A stretch of DNA of 64,000 nt from Streptococcus gordonii (GTDB lineage: Bacteria; Bacillota; Bacilli; Lactobacillales; Streptococcaceae): positions 248,001-312,000 of the forward strand of contig NZ_LQWV01000012.1 in the NCBI RefSeq assembly GCF_001553855.1. The letters are read 5' to 3'. Under the pieces are notes generated by a model, which was not told the origin of the DNA, made no database searches, and worked only from the letters and a program-made list of their open reading frames with translations. Shown here piece after piece: positions 42,424 to 52,359 of this stretch. The position numbers were made by a program, and so were the translations under genes. Each line of letters opens with the position of its first letter. The stretch's first letter is position 1.

Positions 42424-43695
42424 ATGAAAGCTTATACAAATGTCAATCTGGTGACCTGTGATAGCGAATTTCATGTTTATCGGGAAGGACTGCTTGTGGT
42501 GAAAGATGACCGCATTGCCTACTGTGGACCCTATGACCAAGCTTGGCTAGCGAAATGTAGTGAAACAGTGGACTATGAGGGGGCTTGGATCATGCCAGGA
42601 TTGGTCAACTGCCATACTCACTCGGCCATGACTTTGCTACGTGGGATTCGTGATGATAGCAATCTGCATGAATGGTTGGAGGATTACATCTGGCCAGCAG
42701 AGAGCCAGTTTACAGCAGAAGTGACCACTAAAGCAGTTCAATTTGCTCTGGCTGAGATGTTGCTGTCAGGAACAACAACATTTAATGATATGTATAATCC
42801 TCATGGGGTGGATATTAAGCAGATTTATCAAGCTGTCCGTCAGTCGGGGATGCGCTGTTATTTCTCGCCAACTCTCTTCACTTCACCAGCAGAAACAGCA
42901 GCAGAGACCCTGGCTCGTACCCGGGCTATTATAGAGGAAATCCTCTCCTATGATGACGAAGATTTTCAGGTCATGGTGGCTCCTCATTCACCCTATGCCT
43001 GTGATGAAGATTTGCTACAGGGCAGTGTAGATTTAGCGCGTGAGTTGGATTTGAGGCTTCATATCCATGTAGCAGAGACCAAAAATGAAAATAAAATTAT
43101 CCTAGAACGCTACGGTAAACGGCCTCTAGCTTTCTTGAAAGGGCTGGGCTACTTGGAGCGACCAGCCATTTTTGCTCATGGAGTTGAGCTGAATCCGTCA
43201 GAGATTGCGGATTTAGCGACGTCATCAGTCAGCATGGCCCACAATCCTATCAGTAATCTCAAGCTGGCTTCTGGTGTAGCCCCGGTGACTAACCTACTAG
43301 CTGCTGGTGTGACTGTTGGCCTGGCAACAGATTCTGTCGCTTCTAACAATAATCTAGATATGTTTGAAGAAGGTCGGACCGCTGCTCTACTTCAGAAGAT
43401 GCGGGTAGGTGATGCAAGTCAGTTTACGATTGATCAAGCCTTGAAAGCACTGACGATTGAGGGTGCTAAAGCGCTGGGTTTGGAGGACAAAATTGGTAGT
43501 CTGGAAGTGGGGAAGCAAGCCGATTTCATTGCTATTCAACCAAAGGGGCGGATTCACCTTTATCCTTTGGAAAATATGCTGTCGCACCTCGTGTATGCTG
43601 TGAAGGGAAGCGATGTTCAGGATGTCTATATTGCCGGTCGGCAGGTTGTCCGAGATGGCCAAGTTTTGACAGTGAATGTCAATATAGAAGATTGA
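42424..43695 (+). CDS. Amidohydrolase: methylthioadenosine/S-adenosylhomocysteine deaminase type
   Basis: 423-residue zinc amidohydrolase of the TRZ/ATZ family. Metal and catalytic motifs are seen in order: NCHTHSAMTLLRG, LHIHVAET, FAHGVEL and LATDSVASNNNLDM, with the closing GSLEVGKQADFI segment. Closest in character to MtaD, which deaminates methylthioadenosine or S-adenosylhomocysteine; other purine or guanine deaminases cannot be excluded. It stands alone with its own terminator. Confidence 0.88.
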   Translation: MKAYTNVNLVTCDSEFHVYREGLLVVKDDRIAYCGPYDQAWLAKCSETVDYEGAWIMPGLVNCHTHSAMTLLRGIRDDSNLHEWLEDYIWPAESQFTAEVTTKAVQFALAEMLLSGTTTFNDMYNPHGVDIKQIYQAVRQSGMRCYFSPTLFTSPAETAAETLARTRAIIEEILSYDDEDFQVMVAPHSPYACDEDLLQGSVDLARELDLRLHIHVAETKNENKIILERYGKRPLAFLKGLGYLERPAIFAHGVELNPSEIADLATSSVSMAHNPISNLKLASGVAPVTNLLAAGVTVGLATDSVASNNNLDMFEEGRTAALLQKMRVGDASQFTIDQALKALTIEGAKALGLEDKIGSLEVGKQADFIAIQPKGRIHLYPLENMLSHLVYAVKGSDVQDVYIAGRQVVRDGQVLTVNVNIED

Positions 43696-43710
43696 TTTTG
43701 AGAAGAAAAT

Positions 43711-43743
43711 AGAGGCTGCATCTGCTTTCAGCCTCTTTTTTTA
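43711..43743 (+). terminator. Terminator of the amidohydrolase gene
   Basis: AGAGGCTG-loop-CAGCCTCT followed by TTTTTT. Confidence 0.88.
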
Positions 43744-43774
43744 AAATACTTTCTAAAAATATTAAATATTTTTT

Positions 43775-43811
43775 AGAAAACGCTTGCAATTTTAAAATCA
43801 TATGCTATACT
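43775..43811 (+). promoter_or_regulatory. Beta-glucoside operon promoter with cre site
   Basis: -35 TTGCAA (43784-43789), 16-bp spacer, -10 TATACT (43806-43811). AGAAAACGCTTGCA (43775-43788) matches the cre consensus TGNAANCGNTNNCA at all fixed positions but the first, and covers the -35 box, so CcpA would repress. Confidence 0.75.
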
Positions 43812-43819
43812 AGATGTAA

Positions 43820-43849
43820 GGATTGTTACTGATCACGCAGGCAAAACCT
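43820..43849 (+). promoter_or_regulatory. Ribonucleic antiterminator (RAT) for a BglG/LicT-type protein
   Basis: The 30-nt element starts GGATTGTTACTG and ends AGGCAAAACCT, the hallmark of RAT sites bound by BglG/LicT antiterminators. Its end overlaps the left arm of the terminator that follows, so the two RNA structures exclude each other. No antiterminator gene is in the window. Confidence 0.88.
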
Positions 43850-43924
43850 AGATGAATACAAATAATGAGTTAGTACTTTGTTCTATCTTCTCATTTGGTA
43901 TTCGTCTAGGTTTCTTCTTTTTTT
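43844..43924 (+). terminator. Leader terminator controlled by the RAT element
   Basis: A 16-bp stem (AAACCTAGATGAATAC paired with GTATTCGTCTAGGTTT, one G-U pair) around a long loop, followed by a T run. Confidence 0.88.
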
Positions 43925-43948
43925 CAGGAGCTTGAAGAACAGGCCTAG

Positions 43949-44283
<335 letters not shown>

Positions 44284-44293
44284 AAACCATATG

Positions 44294-44328
44294 AAAAGAG
44301 CAGGATGTGGATGTCACCTGCTCTTTTT
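44294..44328 (+). terminator. Terminator after the PTS remnant
   Basis: AAAAGAGCAGG-loop-CCTGCTCTTTTT. Confidence 0.88.
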
Positions 44329-44439
44329 AAGTTTCAAAAGGTCTTAAGGTTCAGATATTTTAATAATGACGATGTTTTTCTAGAGGATGACTGGAACATC
44401 TATTTTATGGTAAAATAGATATGGTAGGAGGCGACAAGG

Positions 44440-45702
44440 ATGAAACGTTCGGATAGAAGAAAAGCTGAAGCCCAAAAGAAGTGGTTTGTTTTTGCTTTGT
44501 TTAGTCTGATTATTCTTTCAGCTAGTCTCATTTTATTTTTCCAAAAGGAAATAGATGCAAGAAAGCAGACGAGGCAGGCAAGTATAGAAAATAAAAGTTC
44601 AGCTAGGCCGAAGACAGTAGCAAACAAGCAGGTTCAAACGGCTCGTATCATGGCAAATGGTGATTTGCTTTACCATGATGCCCTATATATGAGCGCCCTA
44701 CGAGAAGATGGTAGCTATGATTTCTCAGAGAATTTTAAGTATGCTAAAGAATGGCTCCATCAAGCAGATCTTACGATTGGAGATTTTGAAGGGACCATTA
44801 GTCCAGACCTACCTTTAGCAGGCTATCCGCTGTTTAATGCACCTGAGTCAGTAGTAGGAGCTATTAAAGATGCGGGTTATCATGTGCTTGACTTGGCTCA
44901 TAATCATATTTTAGATTCTCAATTATCTGGTCTATTTTCAACTGCTAAGGCTTTTGAAGACCAAGGAATTACACCGGTTGGTGTTTATACCCATGAACCA
45001 CGTGGCCAAGCGCCTCTGACTATTAAAGAGGTAAATGGGATTAAAATAGCTATTTTAGCCTATTCCTACGGATTTAATGGAATGGAAGGAAATCTCAGTC
45101 AAGATGAATATGACCAGCATTTATCTAATCTTGATGAGGAGAAAATGAAATCGGAAATCGAACGTGCTGAGAAAGAAGCCGACATTACAGTTGTTATGCC
45201 CCAAATGGGAGTAGAGTATCAGCTACAACCGACAGAAGAACAGGTAACCCTCTACCACAAAATGGTGGACTGGGGTGCAGACATCATCTTTGGTGGACAC
45301 CCACATGTGACACAACCATCTGAAACTCTGGAAAAGGACGGCCAGAAAAAACTAATCATCTACTCTATGGGAAATTTCATCTCTAATCAACGGATTGAGA
45401 CCATGGAAGGAGTTGAAAATGCTCAGTGGACCGAGCGGGGTGTTCTCATGGATCTGACTCTTGAAAAGACGCTCAAAGGTACCCGAATCAAGAGCGCTCA
45501 GGCTCATCCGACCTGGGTCAGCCGTGTAGAAAAAGGAGGATTTTCTGCTGAAGGCTATCCGCTTTATAGCTACCAAACTCTGATTCTGGAAGACTTTATA
45601 GAAGGTGGAAAATATCGGGATAGACTGGATGAGGCTACCAAAGAACGGGTCGACATAGCCTACCGGGAAATGAATGAACATGTTGCCTTAAATTGGGATT
45701 AA
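44440..45702 (+). CDS. CapA family protein (PGA_cap metallophosphatase-like)
   Basis: 420 residues with a short basic start, a membrane anchor (about 16-34) and an extracellular CapA-type domain. Seen are ARIMANGDLLYHD, LTIGDFEGTIS, VLDLAHNHILD, and DIIFGGHPHVTQP with the histidines expected for the metallophosphoesterase-like site. CapA is named from poly-gamma-glutamate capsule synthesis, but no capB, capC or other polyglutamate gene is nearby, so a different envelope role is likely. Confidence 0.88.
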   Translation: MKRSDRRKAEAQKKWFVFALFSLIILSASLILFFQKEIDARKQTRQASIENKSSARPKTVANKQVQTARIMANGDLLYHDALYMSALREDGSYDFSENFKYAKEWLHQADLTIGDFEGTISPDLPLAGYPLFNAPESVVGAIKDAGYHVLDLAHNHILDSQLSGLFSTAKAFEDQGITPVGVYTHEPRGQAPLTIKEVNGIKIAILAYSYGFNGMEGNLSQDEYDQHLSNLDEEKMKSEIERAEKEADITVVMPQMGVEYQLQPTEEQVTLYHKMVDWGADIIFGGHPHVTQPSETLEKDGQKKLIIYSMGNFISNQRIETMEGVENAQWTERGVLMDLTLEKTLKGTRIKSAQAHPTWVSRVEKGGFSAEGYPLYSYQTLILEDFIEGGKYRDRLDEATKERVDIAYREMNEHVALNWD

Positions 45703-45725
45703 GTGTGTTCTCGTCAGTCACTACA

Positions 45726-45753
45726 GCCAGAAGAGCATAGCTTTTCTGGTTTT
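45726..45753 (+). terminator. Possible terminator of the CapA-like gene
   Basis: CCAGAA-loop-TTCTGG followed by TTTT; weaker than most here. Confidence 0.55.
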
Positions 45754-45805
45754 CGTTTGGTGAGACAGATGGCATTTGCTATAATGAACAGAAAGGAGCC
45801 TAGAG

Positions 45806-46033
45806 ATGGAAGGTATTGGGAGTGGTTTGTTGATGGTGGGTTTCTTTGTTCCTGTGTTTTATATACTATTGATCCTTAGTCTGCCAGCTCTTTTGGTAAT
45901 TTTCTTTGGTCAACCAGGTAAATCTCTCTATTTGAAGTTCTTGGGACGTCTATGGCTCTTGTTTGGCATGGGGCTTGCTTTATACTTTGTTTTTGGAATT
46001 ATCTATGCCCTCATTACTGGTCATGCTTACTAG
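45806..46033 (+). CDS. Small two-helix membrane protein, unknown
   Basis: 75 residues, almost wholly hydrophobic, with two or three membrane segments (about 8-38 and 48-70). It is preceded by AAAGGAG and by a -10-like TATAAT (45780). Not recognised. It forms a pair with the next small membrane gene 16 bp downstream. Confidence 0.7.
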   Translation: MEGIGSGLLMVGFFVPVFYILLILSLPALLVIFFGQPGKSLYLKFLGRLWLLFGMGLALYFVFGIIYALITGHAY

Positions 46034-46049
46034 ATAATTAGGAGGGATC

Positions 46050-46244
46050 ATGTTCTTATATCAATTCATTTTCTTTTGGTTGCTTTTGGTGATTTGGTTG
46101 ATTCTGGCTTTAGCAGCCATCGTTCTGCTGATTTTTGGCCTTTTTCTTCGCCGCAATTTCTTTAAAGAGAAGTTAGGACATTTGCTTTTGCGGAGTTTGC
46201 TAGTGTTGGGACTTGTTAATATCATTCTGGCCTTGCTGACTTAA
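46050..46244 (+). CDS. Small membrane protein, unknown
   Basis: 64 residues with two hydrophobic helices (about 3-33 and 45-62) joined by a short basic loop. It starts after AGGAGG, 16 bp behind the previous small membrane gene, so both are probably made together. Not recognised. Confidence 0.7.
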   Translation: MFLYQFIFFWLLLVIWLILALAAIVLLIFGLFLRRNFFKEKLGHLLLRSLLVLGLVNIILALLT

Positions 46245-46304
46245 ATGATTTGGATAAAAAGACAAGCAAGATAAAAAAGATAATTTTCAATATTTTTGAC
46301 AAAT

Positions 46305-46336
46305 AAAACAGCCTCGGATATCGTCGAAGCTGTTTT
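46305..46336. terminator. Bidirectional terminator
   Basis: AAAACAGC..TCG/CGA..GCTGTTTTT stem between the small membrane genes and the AraC gene. Confidence 0.8.
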
Positions 46337-46354
46337 TATGTGTTTCAATAAATG

Positions 46355-47227
46355 TCATTTCTTTCGGTACTGTCTGGGAGTCATTTGATAGTATTTTTTG
46401 AACTGACGATTGAAGTTAGATAGGTTGTTGAAGCCAGATTGATTCGCGATTTCAAGGATTGAAAGATTTGAATGTTGCAGAAGCTCGGTCGCCTTTCTCA
46501 AGCGAAACTGAATGAGGAACTCCATGCAGGAGATGCCAATATGTTTTTTGAAAAAGTTCATAAAATGAGTAGCGCTGTAGCCACAAATATTAGCCAGACG
46601 ATTAATTGTCAACTCCTCCTGATAATGAAGGCTGATGTAATCAATAATATTCCTGATCTTCTCTTCCTTACGATAGCCTTCCAAGGATTGCGTTTTAGAG
46701 ACAACATAACCATTTTCAAAGAGTAGATAGAAAAGCTGGTTGAGCTGGGCTTTTATTTGAAATTCAAAGTAGTCCTTGCGATGATAGCCGGTCTCCATGG
46801 TTTCAATCAGACAGGAACGGATGGCTTGATATCCCTTGTGATGGGGTTCGATTACGTGAACAAAGTCCAGCTCCCCCTTGTAGAGGGGTTGCAGGTAATC
46901 GATACTAGCCTGGTCCATTGCAGAGTAGCCCATTAAGTCTAGCTGAAAATTCAAGGCATCCATGTAATGTTTTTGATTTTCGATAGGATGAATGGAGTGA
47001 AGAGCATTGGGGCGGATCAGGATGATGTCTCCCGCCTTGCTGTTGAAATATTCCTGGTCAATATGAAACTTGGCAGTTCCCTCATGAACATAGATCATTT
47101 CAACGTCAGTATGCCAATGAAAGAGGATGTCCGGTTGCCCATTTTCAGTAATAGTGCGGGTCAGTGAATAGGGGGTCCCTTGATTTTTATATACGGTATT
47201 TTTATGAAGCTGTCCAAGATCTAGCAT
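46355..47227 (-). CDS. AraC-family regulator, probable activator of two glycosidase genes
   Basis: 290 residues: an N-terminal cupin sensor (LFHWHTDVEMIYVHEG, GDIILIRPNALHSI) and a C-terminal AraC double helix-turn-helix (LTINRLANICGYSATHFMNFFKKHIG and LSILEIANQSGFNNLSNFNRQFKKYY). The ATG at 47227 follows AAGGAG; an in-frame start 30 nt upstream has no signal. It is divergent from a family 1 glycosidase. A 20-bp sequence between the two genes recurs before a second glycosidase at 57.4 kb, making both genes likely targets. A sugar or phospho-sugar is the expected effector. Confidence 0.92.
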   Translation of the reverse strand: MLDLGQLHKNTVYKNQGTPYSLTRTITENGQPDILFHWHTDVEMIYVHEGTAKFHIDQEYFNSKAGDIILIRPNALHSIHPIENQKHYMDALNFQLDLMGYSAMDQASIDYLQPLYKGELDFVHVIEPHHKGYQAIRSCLIETMETGYHRKDYFEFQIKAQLNQLFYLLFENGYVVSKTQSLEGYRKEEKIRNIIDYISLHYQEELTINRLANICGYSATHFMNFFKKHIGISCMEFLIQFRLRKATELLQHSNLSILEIANQSGFNNLSNFNRQFKKYYQMTPRQYRKK

Positions 47228-47240
47228 TCTCTGCTCCTTG

Positions 47241-47260
47241 TAGTAGAATAGTATCAATAT
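47241..47260 (+). promoter_or_regulatory. Probable AraC-regulator site, copy 1
   Basis: TAGTAGAATAGTATCAATAT, ending 38 nt before the -10 box TATAAT (47299-47304) of the glycosidase. No good -35 box is present, as expected for an activator-dependent promoter. The same sequence with one change and the same distance occurs at 57325. Confidence 0.7.
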
Positions 47261-47303
47261 ATAAGAGAATTGTGCAAGAAAACATTTTCATCTAAGATTA
47301 TAA

Positions 47304-48776
<1,473 letters not shown>

Positions 48777-48781
48777 AGAGT

Positions 48782-48809
48782 AAAAAGTGGGTTTTCGAAC
48801 CCGCTTTTT
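48782..48809 (+). terminator. Terminator of the first glycosidase gene
   Basis: AAAAGTGGGTT-TTCG-AACCCGCTTTTT. Confidence 0.88.
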
Positions 48810-48898
48810 AATTGTTGGCGGTTGAATGCCTCTTTGATTTTTACTATATCAAGTAGTATAATGAGGGGGATTATTTCAATTGCTATTAAGGAGTTCTT

Positions 48899-50569
48899 AT
48901 GTTTGATTCTTCTTTTAAAATCCTGTTCTTTATTTTAGGGATTTGTGTTGTGATTTATATTATTGGAATAGTGAGTCGTCGCCGTTTCAAACAAAAATTG
49001 GCAGGCTACTGGGGAAGTTCTAATCGTTTGGCTAAAGCCGATAGCGAAGCGAGTCTATGTGAGTCTCTTCTGCTGGAAATGGAACTTCAGTCATACGATA
49101 GCTTAGTAGACGATCAAACCTGGTCGGATTTGGATTTGTATGATATTTTCTCTAAGATAGATGCTGGAACCCAGTCTAGTCTTGGTTCTGAGTACTTGTA
49201 TAGTAAACTGAGGTTGCAGCACTTTGAAGCAGATCCAATTTTTGAACAATTGCAGAGCTACCTGAAAAACCATCCCAAGGAGCGCTTGGATCTGCAAGTT
49301 TTATTTGCTCAGTTAGGTAAGAAGAATTACAATCATGCTAAGAAATTAGTTTTACAGCCCATCAAGCCCAATTACTGGTGGCCTCTTTATATCCTCTTAG
49401 GTTTGTTGCCAATTATCTCCTTGTGTCTGATATTTGTAGCTGGTTCACTAGGCCTAGTTCTATTTTTGACCAGCCTAGTGGTTAATATAATCTTTTCGGC
49501 CATGACGCGCTGGTCTTTATCTATGAAGCTGGAAAATATGAGTTATTTGGTCAGAATTTTCTATATAGCTGATAAAATGAAGGGATTGAATTTCCCAGGT
49601 CAAGAATACTTGAAATCGTCTAACAAACCTTTCCGTGCTGCTAGGGTATTTGGTTCGGTTTTTCAAAATCAATCAGGTGGGTCAGAGTTGGAAATCATCT
49701 TGCTCTACCTTAATATGATTTTCTTAATTCCTCAGATGGCGCAATCCTATATTTCCAGACAAATTTTTCACCATCAGCAAGAGGCAAAGTCTGTTTTAGA
49801 TATTCTCGGTCGCCTGGAAGCAGCTATAAGCCTTTTGAACTATAAAGATTCTCTTCCTTTTTACTGTCAGCCGATTTTTTGTGAAGAGGCAGGAATAGAG
49901 GGCAAAAAACTCTATCATCCTCTACTTAGTCAGCCAGTCAGCAATGATGTCAGCTTTACCAAAAATATCATGATCAGCGGAGACAATGCTTCTGGAAAAT
50001 CTACTTATCTACGGACAGTTGCTATCAATGCTATCCTAGCTCAAAGTCTGAACTTTGCCTGTGCAGAAAGTCTCAACCTAGCCTATGGTTCGGTCTTGAC
50101 AGCCATGGATGTGAGCGATAGTATCGAGACAGGCGACAGCTATTTTATTGCTGAGAGTCGCACCATTAAGCGGATGCTAGAGAGTTTGGAACAAGAAGGA
50201 ATCCATTATTTCTTCATCGATGAGCTTTTTAAGGGGACCAACACTCTTGAGCGGATTGGTGCAGGTCTAGGTATTATAAAATGGCTGGCCGAGCGTCGCT
50301 GTCTATACATGATTTCCAGTCATGATGTGGAGTTGGTGGCTACTTCTGGAGACTTAAATGACCAATTTCACTTCGACAGCCAATACCGTGATGGAGAGAT
50401 TGTATTTGATTATCAGATTAAAGAGGGTAGTGCCCTGACCAAAAATGCAGTGAATACACTTGAAAGCCTTCATTATCCCAAGGAAATAACGGATGGGGCT
50501 AGAAGAATTATCCAAGACTATGAAACGAGCGGTCAGTGGCATTTGCCAGAAGAAGAGGAAAATGTATGA
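48899..50569 (+). CDS. Membrane-anchored MutS-like ATPase
   Basis: 556 residues. The C-terminal third is a MutS-family ATPase: Walker A ISGDNASGKSTYL (near 360), Walker B YFFIDELFKGTNTLERIGA and a MISSHDVELV switch. No mismatch-recognition or clamp domain of MutS1 and no Smr domain is present. Instead there are membrane helices at about 5-24 and 160-205. This fits the poorly studied MutS-related membrane families of Firmicutes; mismatch repair is unlikely. It overlaps the following HAD gene by 4 nt. Confidence 0.85.
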   Translation: MFDSSFKILFFILGICVVIYIIGIVSRRRFKQKLAGYWGSSNRLAKADSEASLCESLLLEMELQSYDSLVDDQTWSDLDLYDIFSKIDAGTQSSLGSEYLYSKLRLQHFEADPIFEQLQSYLKNHPKERLDLQVLFAQLGKKNYNHAKKLVLQPIKPNYWWPLYILLGLLPIISLCLIFVAGSLGLVLFLTSLVVNIIFSAMTRWSLSMKLENMSYLVRIFYIADKMKGLNFPGQEYLKSSNKPFRAARVFGSVFQNQSGGSELEIILLYLNMIFLIPQMAQSYISRQIFHHQQEAKSVLDILGRLEAAISLLNYKDSLPFYCQPIFCEEAGIEGKKLYHPLLSQPVSNDVSFTKNIMISGDNASGKSTYLRTVAINAILAQSLNFACAESLNLAYGSVLTAMDVSDSIETGDSYFIAESRTIKRMLESLEQEGIHYFFIDELFKGTNTLERIGAGLGIIKWLAERRCLYMISSHDVELVATSGDLNDQFHFDSQYRDGEIVFDYQIKEGSALTKNAVNTLESLHYPKEITDGARRIIQDYETSGQWHLPEEEENV

Positions 50570-51393
50570 GCATCAGAATGATTGCGACAGATATGGATGG
50601 GACCTTGCTGGATGGTCAGGGACAGCTAGATCTTCCTCGTCTGACTACTATTTTAGATGAGCTAGATAAGAGGGACATTCGCTTTGTAGTAGCTACTGGT
50701 AATGAAATTGGTCGGATGCGAAAACTTTTTGGTACAGAACTGACGAATCGTATTACCTTTGTCGTGGCTAATGGCGCCCGAATTTTCGAAGGGGAAGACA
50801 AGATTGTGGAGCAGCATTGGGATAGCCATCTGGTCCAGGATGTTTTAGAATATTTTGCTGGCAGAGAACGAAATTACCATTTGGTTGCTAATCTGCAAAA
50901 TGGTCCTCACACCTTAGAAGGCATGGATTTTCCTATTATAGATAGAATTATGACAGAAGAAAGAGCCAAGGAATTCTACCGGCAGATTCATTTTCTCAGT
51001 GACTTTCAGGAGCTGGATAAAGAAGCTGTTATAAAAATGAGTATCGTAGTAGATGAAGAGCAGACTAGTTCTGTGACACAGAGAATCAATCAAGATTTTG
51101 CAGGACGTCTCAATGCAGTTACCAGTGGTTACGGGGCTATTGATCTATTGCCAAGAGGAATCCACAAAGGTTGGGGACTGCGTAGTTTGATGGAGCGTTG
51201 GAAGATTGACGCTGATCAAATTATGGCCTTTGGCGACAGCGAAAATGATCTAGAAATGCTTGAATTGGCGGGTTATTCTTTTGCTATGGAAAACGGAGAA
51301 GAAAAAGTCAAAAGAATGGCCAAATATATTGCACCAAGTAATGATGAGACAGGTGTTCTTCAAGTTTTAGAGCAGTATTTAAAAGAAAGATAG
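50566..51393 (+). CDS. Cof-type HAD hydrolase
   Basis: 275-residue haloacid-dehalogenase phosphatase of the Cof/YidA (IIB cap) group. The nucleophile motif is DMDGTLLDGQG at the N-terminus, with VVATGNEIGR and the metal-binding GDSENDLEML near residue 225. Such enzymes remove phosphate from sugar phosphates, flavin or cofactor precursors; the substrate is open. The start overlaps the stop of the MutS-like gene (ATGA); an in-frame codon 30 nt upstream is less likely. Confidence 0.92.
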   Translation: MSIRMIATDMDGTLLDGQGQLDLPRLTTILDELDKRDIRFVVATGNEIGRMRKLFGTELTNRITFVVANGARIFEGEDKIVEQHWDSHLVQDVLEYFAGRERNYHLVANLQNGPHTLEGMDFPIIDRIMTEERAKEFYRQIHFLSDFQELDKEAVIKMSIVVDEEQTSSVTQRINQDFAGRLNAVTSGYGAIDLLPRGIHKGWGLRSLMERWKIDADQIMAFGDSENDLEMLELAGYSFAMENGEEKVKRMAKYIAPSNDETGVLQVLEQYLKER

Positions 51394-51397
51394 GGAT

Positions 51398-52030
51398 ATG
51401 GCAGTACAATTATTAGAAGAATGGCTCTTGAAAGAGCAGGCAAAAATGCAGGATAAATACCGAGAATTGAATCAAGTATCCGTTAAGGAACCAGATATTA
51501 TCTTTATCGGAGATTCCATCGTAGAATACTACCCTTTGCAGGAACTATTGCAGACGAATAAGGTTCTGATTAACCGTGGGATCCGTGGCTACAAGACGGA
51601 TTTGCTCCTAGACAACCTTGATGCCCATCTCTTTGGTTCTGCTTTAGATAAGGTTTTTATTTTAATAGGAACCAATGATATTGGCAAAGAAATGCCTCAG
51701 TCTGAGACACTGGAAAATCTTGAAGGAGTGATTCAGAAGATTTCCAGAGAGTACCCATTGGCCCAGATCCAACTTCTATCAGTCTTGCCAGTGAATGAGG
51801 GAGAAGAGTACAAGGGGACAGTTTATCTCAGGACGAACGAGAAGATTCAGGACCTCAATCGAGCTTATCAAGGCCTAGCCAGTATCTATACCAATGTCCA
51901 GTTTATTGACCTTTATGAAACATTGCTGGATGAGACTGGCCAGCTAGGCCAGGAATTCACCACAGATGGCCTCCATCTAACTATTGCTGGTTATGCAGTC
52001 CTGTCTAGTGAGTTGGATAAGTATTTGTAG
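51398..52030 (+). CDS. SGNH/GDSL hydrolase
   Basis: 210-residue esterase/lipase of the SGNH family. Blocks are seen in order: the nucleophile Ser in FIGDSIVEYYP, Gly in NRGIRGYKT, Asn in LIGTNDIG, and the Asp-His pair in TDGLHLTIAGY. No signal peptide, so it acts inside the cell, perhaps deacetylating sugars or lipids. It begins 4 nt after the HAD gene and closes the three-gene operon. Confidence 0.92.
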   Translation: MAVQLLEEWLLKEQAKMQDKYRELNQVSVKEPDIIFIGDSIVEYYPLQELLQTNKVLINRGIRGYKTDLLLDNLDAHLFGSALDKVFILIGTNDIGKEMPQSETLENLEGVIQKISREYPLAQIQLLSVLPVNEGEEYKGTVYLRTNEKIQDLNRAYQGLASIYTNVQFIDLYETLLDETGQLGQEFTTDGLHLTIAGYAVLSSELDKYL

Positions 52031-52059
52031 ATGAGACTACTTACATCATTTAAAGACAC

Positions 52060-52095
52060 AACTTGGTTCCGTTAAGGTAGGAATCAAGTTTTTTG
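52060..52095 (+). terminator. Terminator of the MutS-like/HAD/SGNH operon
   Basis: ACTTGGTTCC/GGAATCAAGT stem (one G-U pair) followed by a T run. Confidence 0.85.
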
Positions 52096-52284
52096 TTTTC
52101 CTTTTCTTCCATAAATTTTCTGCGAACAAAGCTTGATTTCAAGGGAGTTATGAAAATTATTATAAAACACATTGGAGTTTGTGAAGAAATAACTGTCTTG
52201 TGTTATGTAATAGTTCTATCTTGTCTCTGAGCATATTCTTATACAAGTGAGAAAAAACATGGTAAATTGATATAGTAAAGTTTC

Positions 52285-52298
52285 TTGAAGCGTTTTCA
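52285..52298 (+). promoter_or_regulatory. CcpA-type (cre) site upstream of spxB
   Basis: TTGAAGCGTTTTCA matches the cre consensus TGNAANCGNTNNCA at all fixed positions but the second. It lies just downstream of a TATAGT box, a place where CcpA would repress. CcpA control of spxB is known in related oral streptococci. Confidence 0.6.
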
Positions 52299-52359
52299 TT
52301 CACAAATGGAAATGTTTTCAATAACTGAAAATTTAATTTATTGAAGGAGAGTTATTCTT

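Larger units (their letters stand above)
52031..52359 (+). other. Intergenic region carrying the spxB control sequences
   Basis: Holds a terminator for the upstream operon, then about 260 bp of AT-rich leader with a TATAGT -10-like box (52271) and a CcpA-type site, before the AAGGAG of spxB. No gene is seen. Confidence 0.6.

Noticed and set aside
43820..43924. Metabolite-binding riboswitch before the PTS remnant
   Set aside because: The leader matches the protein-bound RAT element and its overlapping terminator; no known riboswitch core is present.
44440..45702. Poly-gamma-glutamate capsule locus
   Set aside because: Only a CapA-like protein is present, with no synthetase genes; CapA-family proteins occur in many species without such a capsule.
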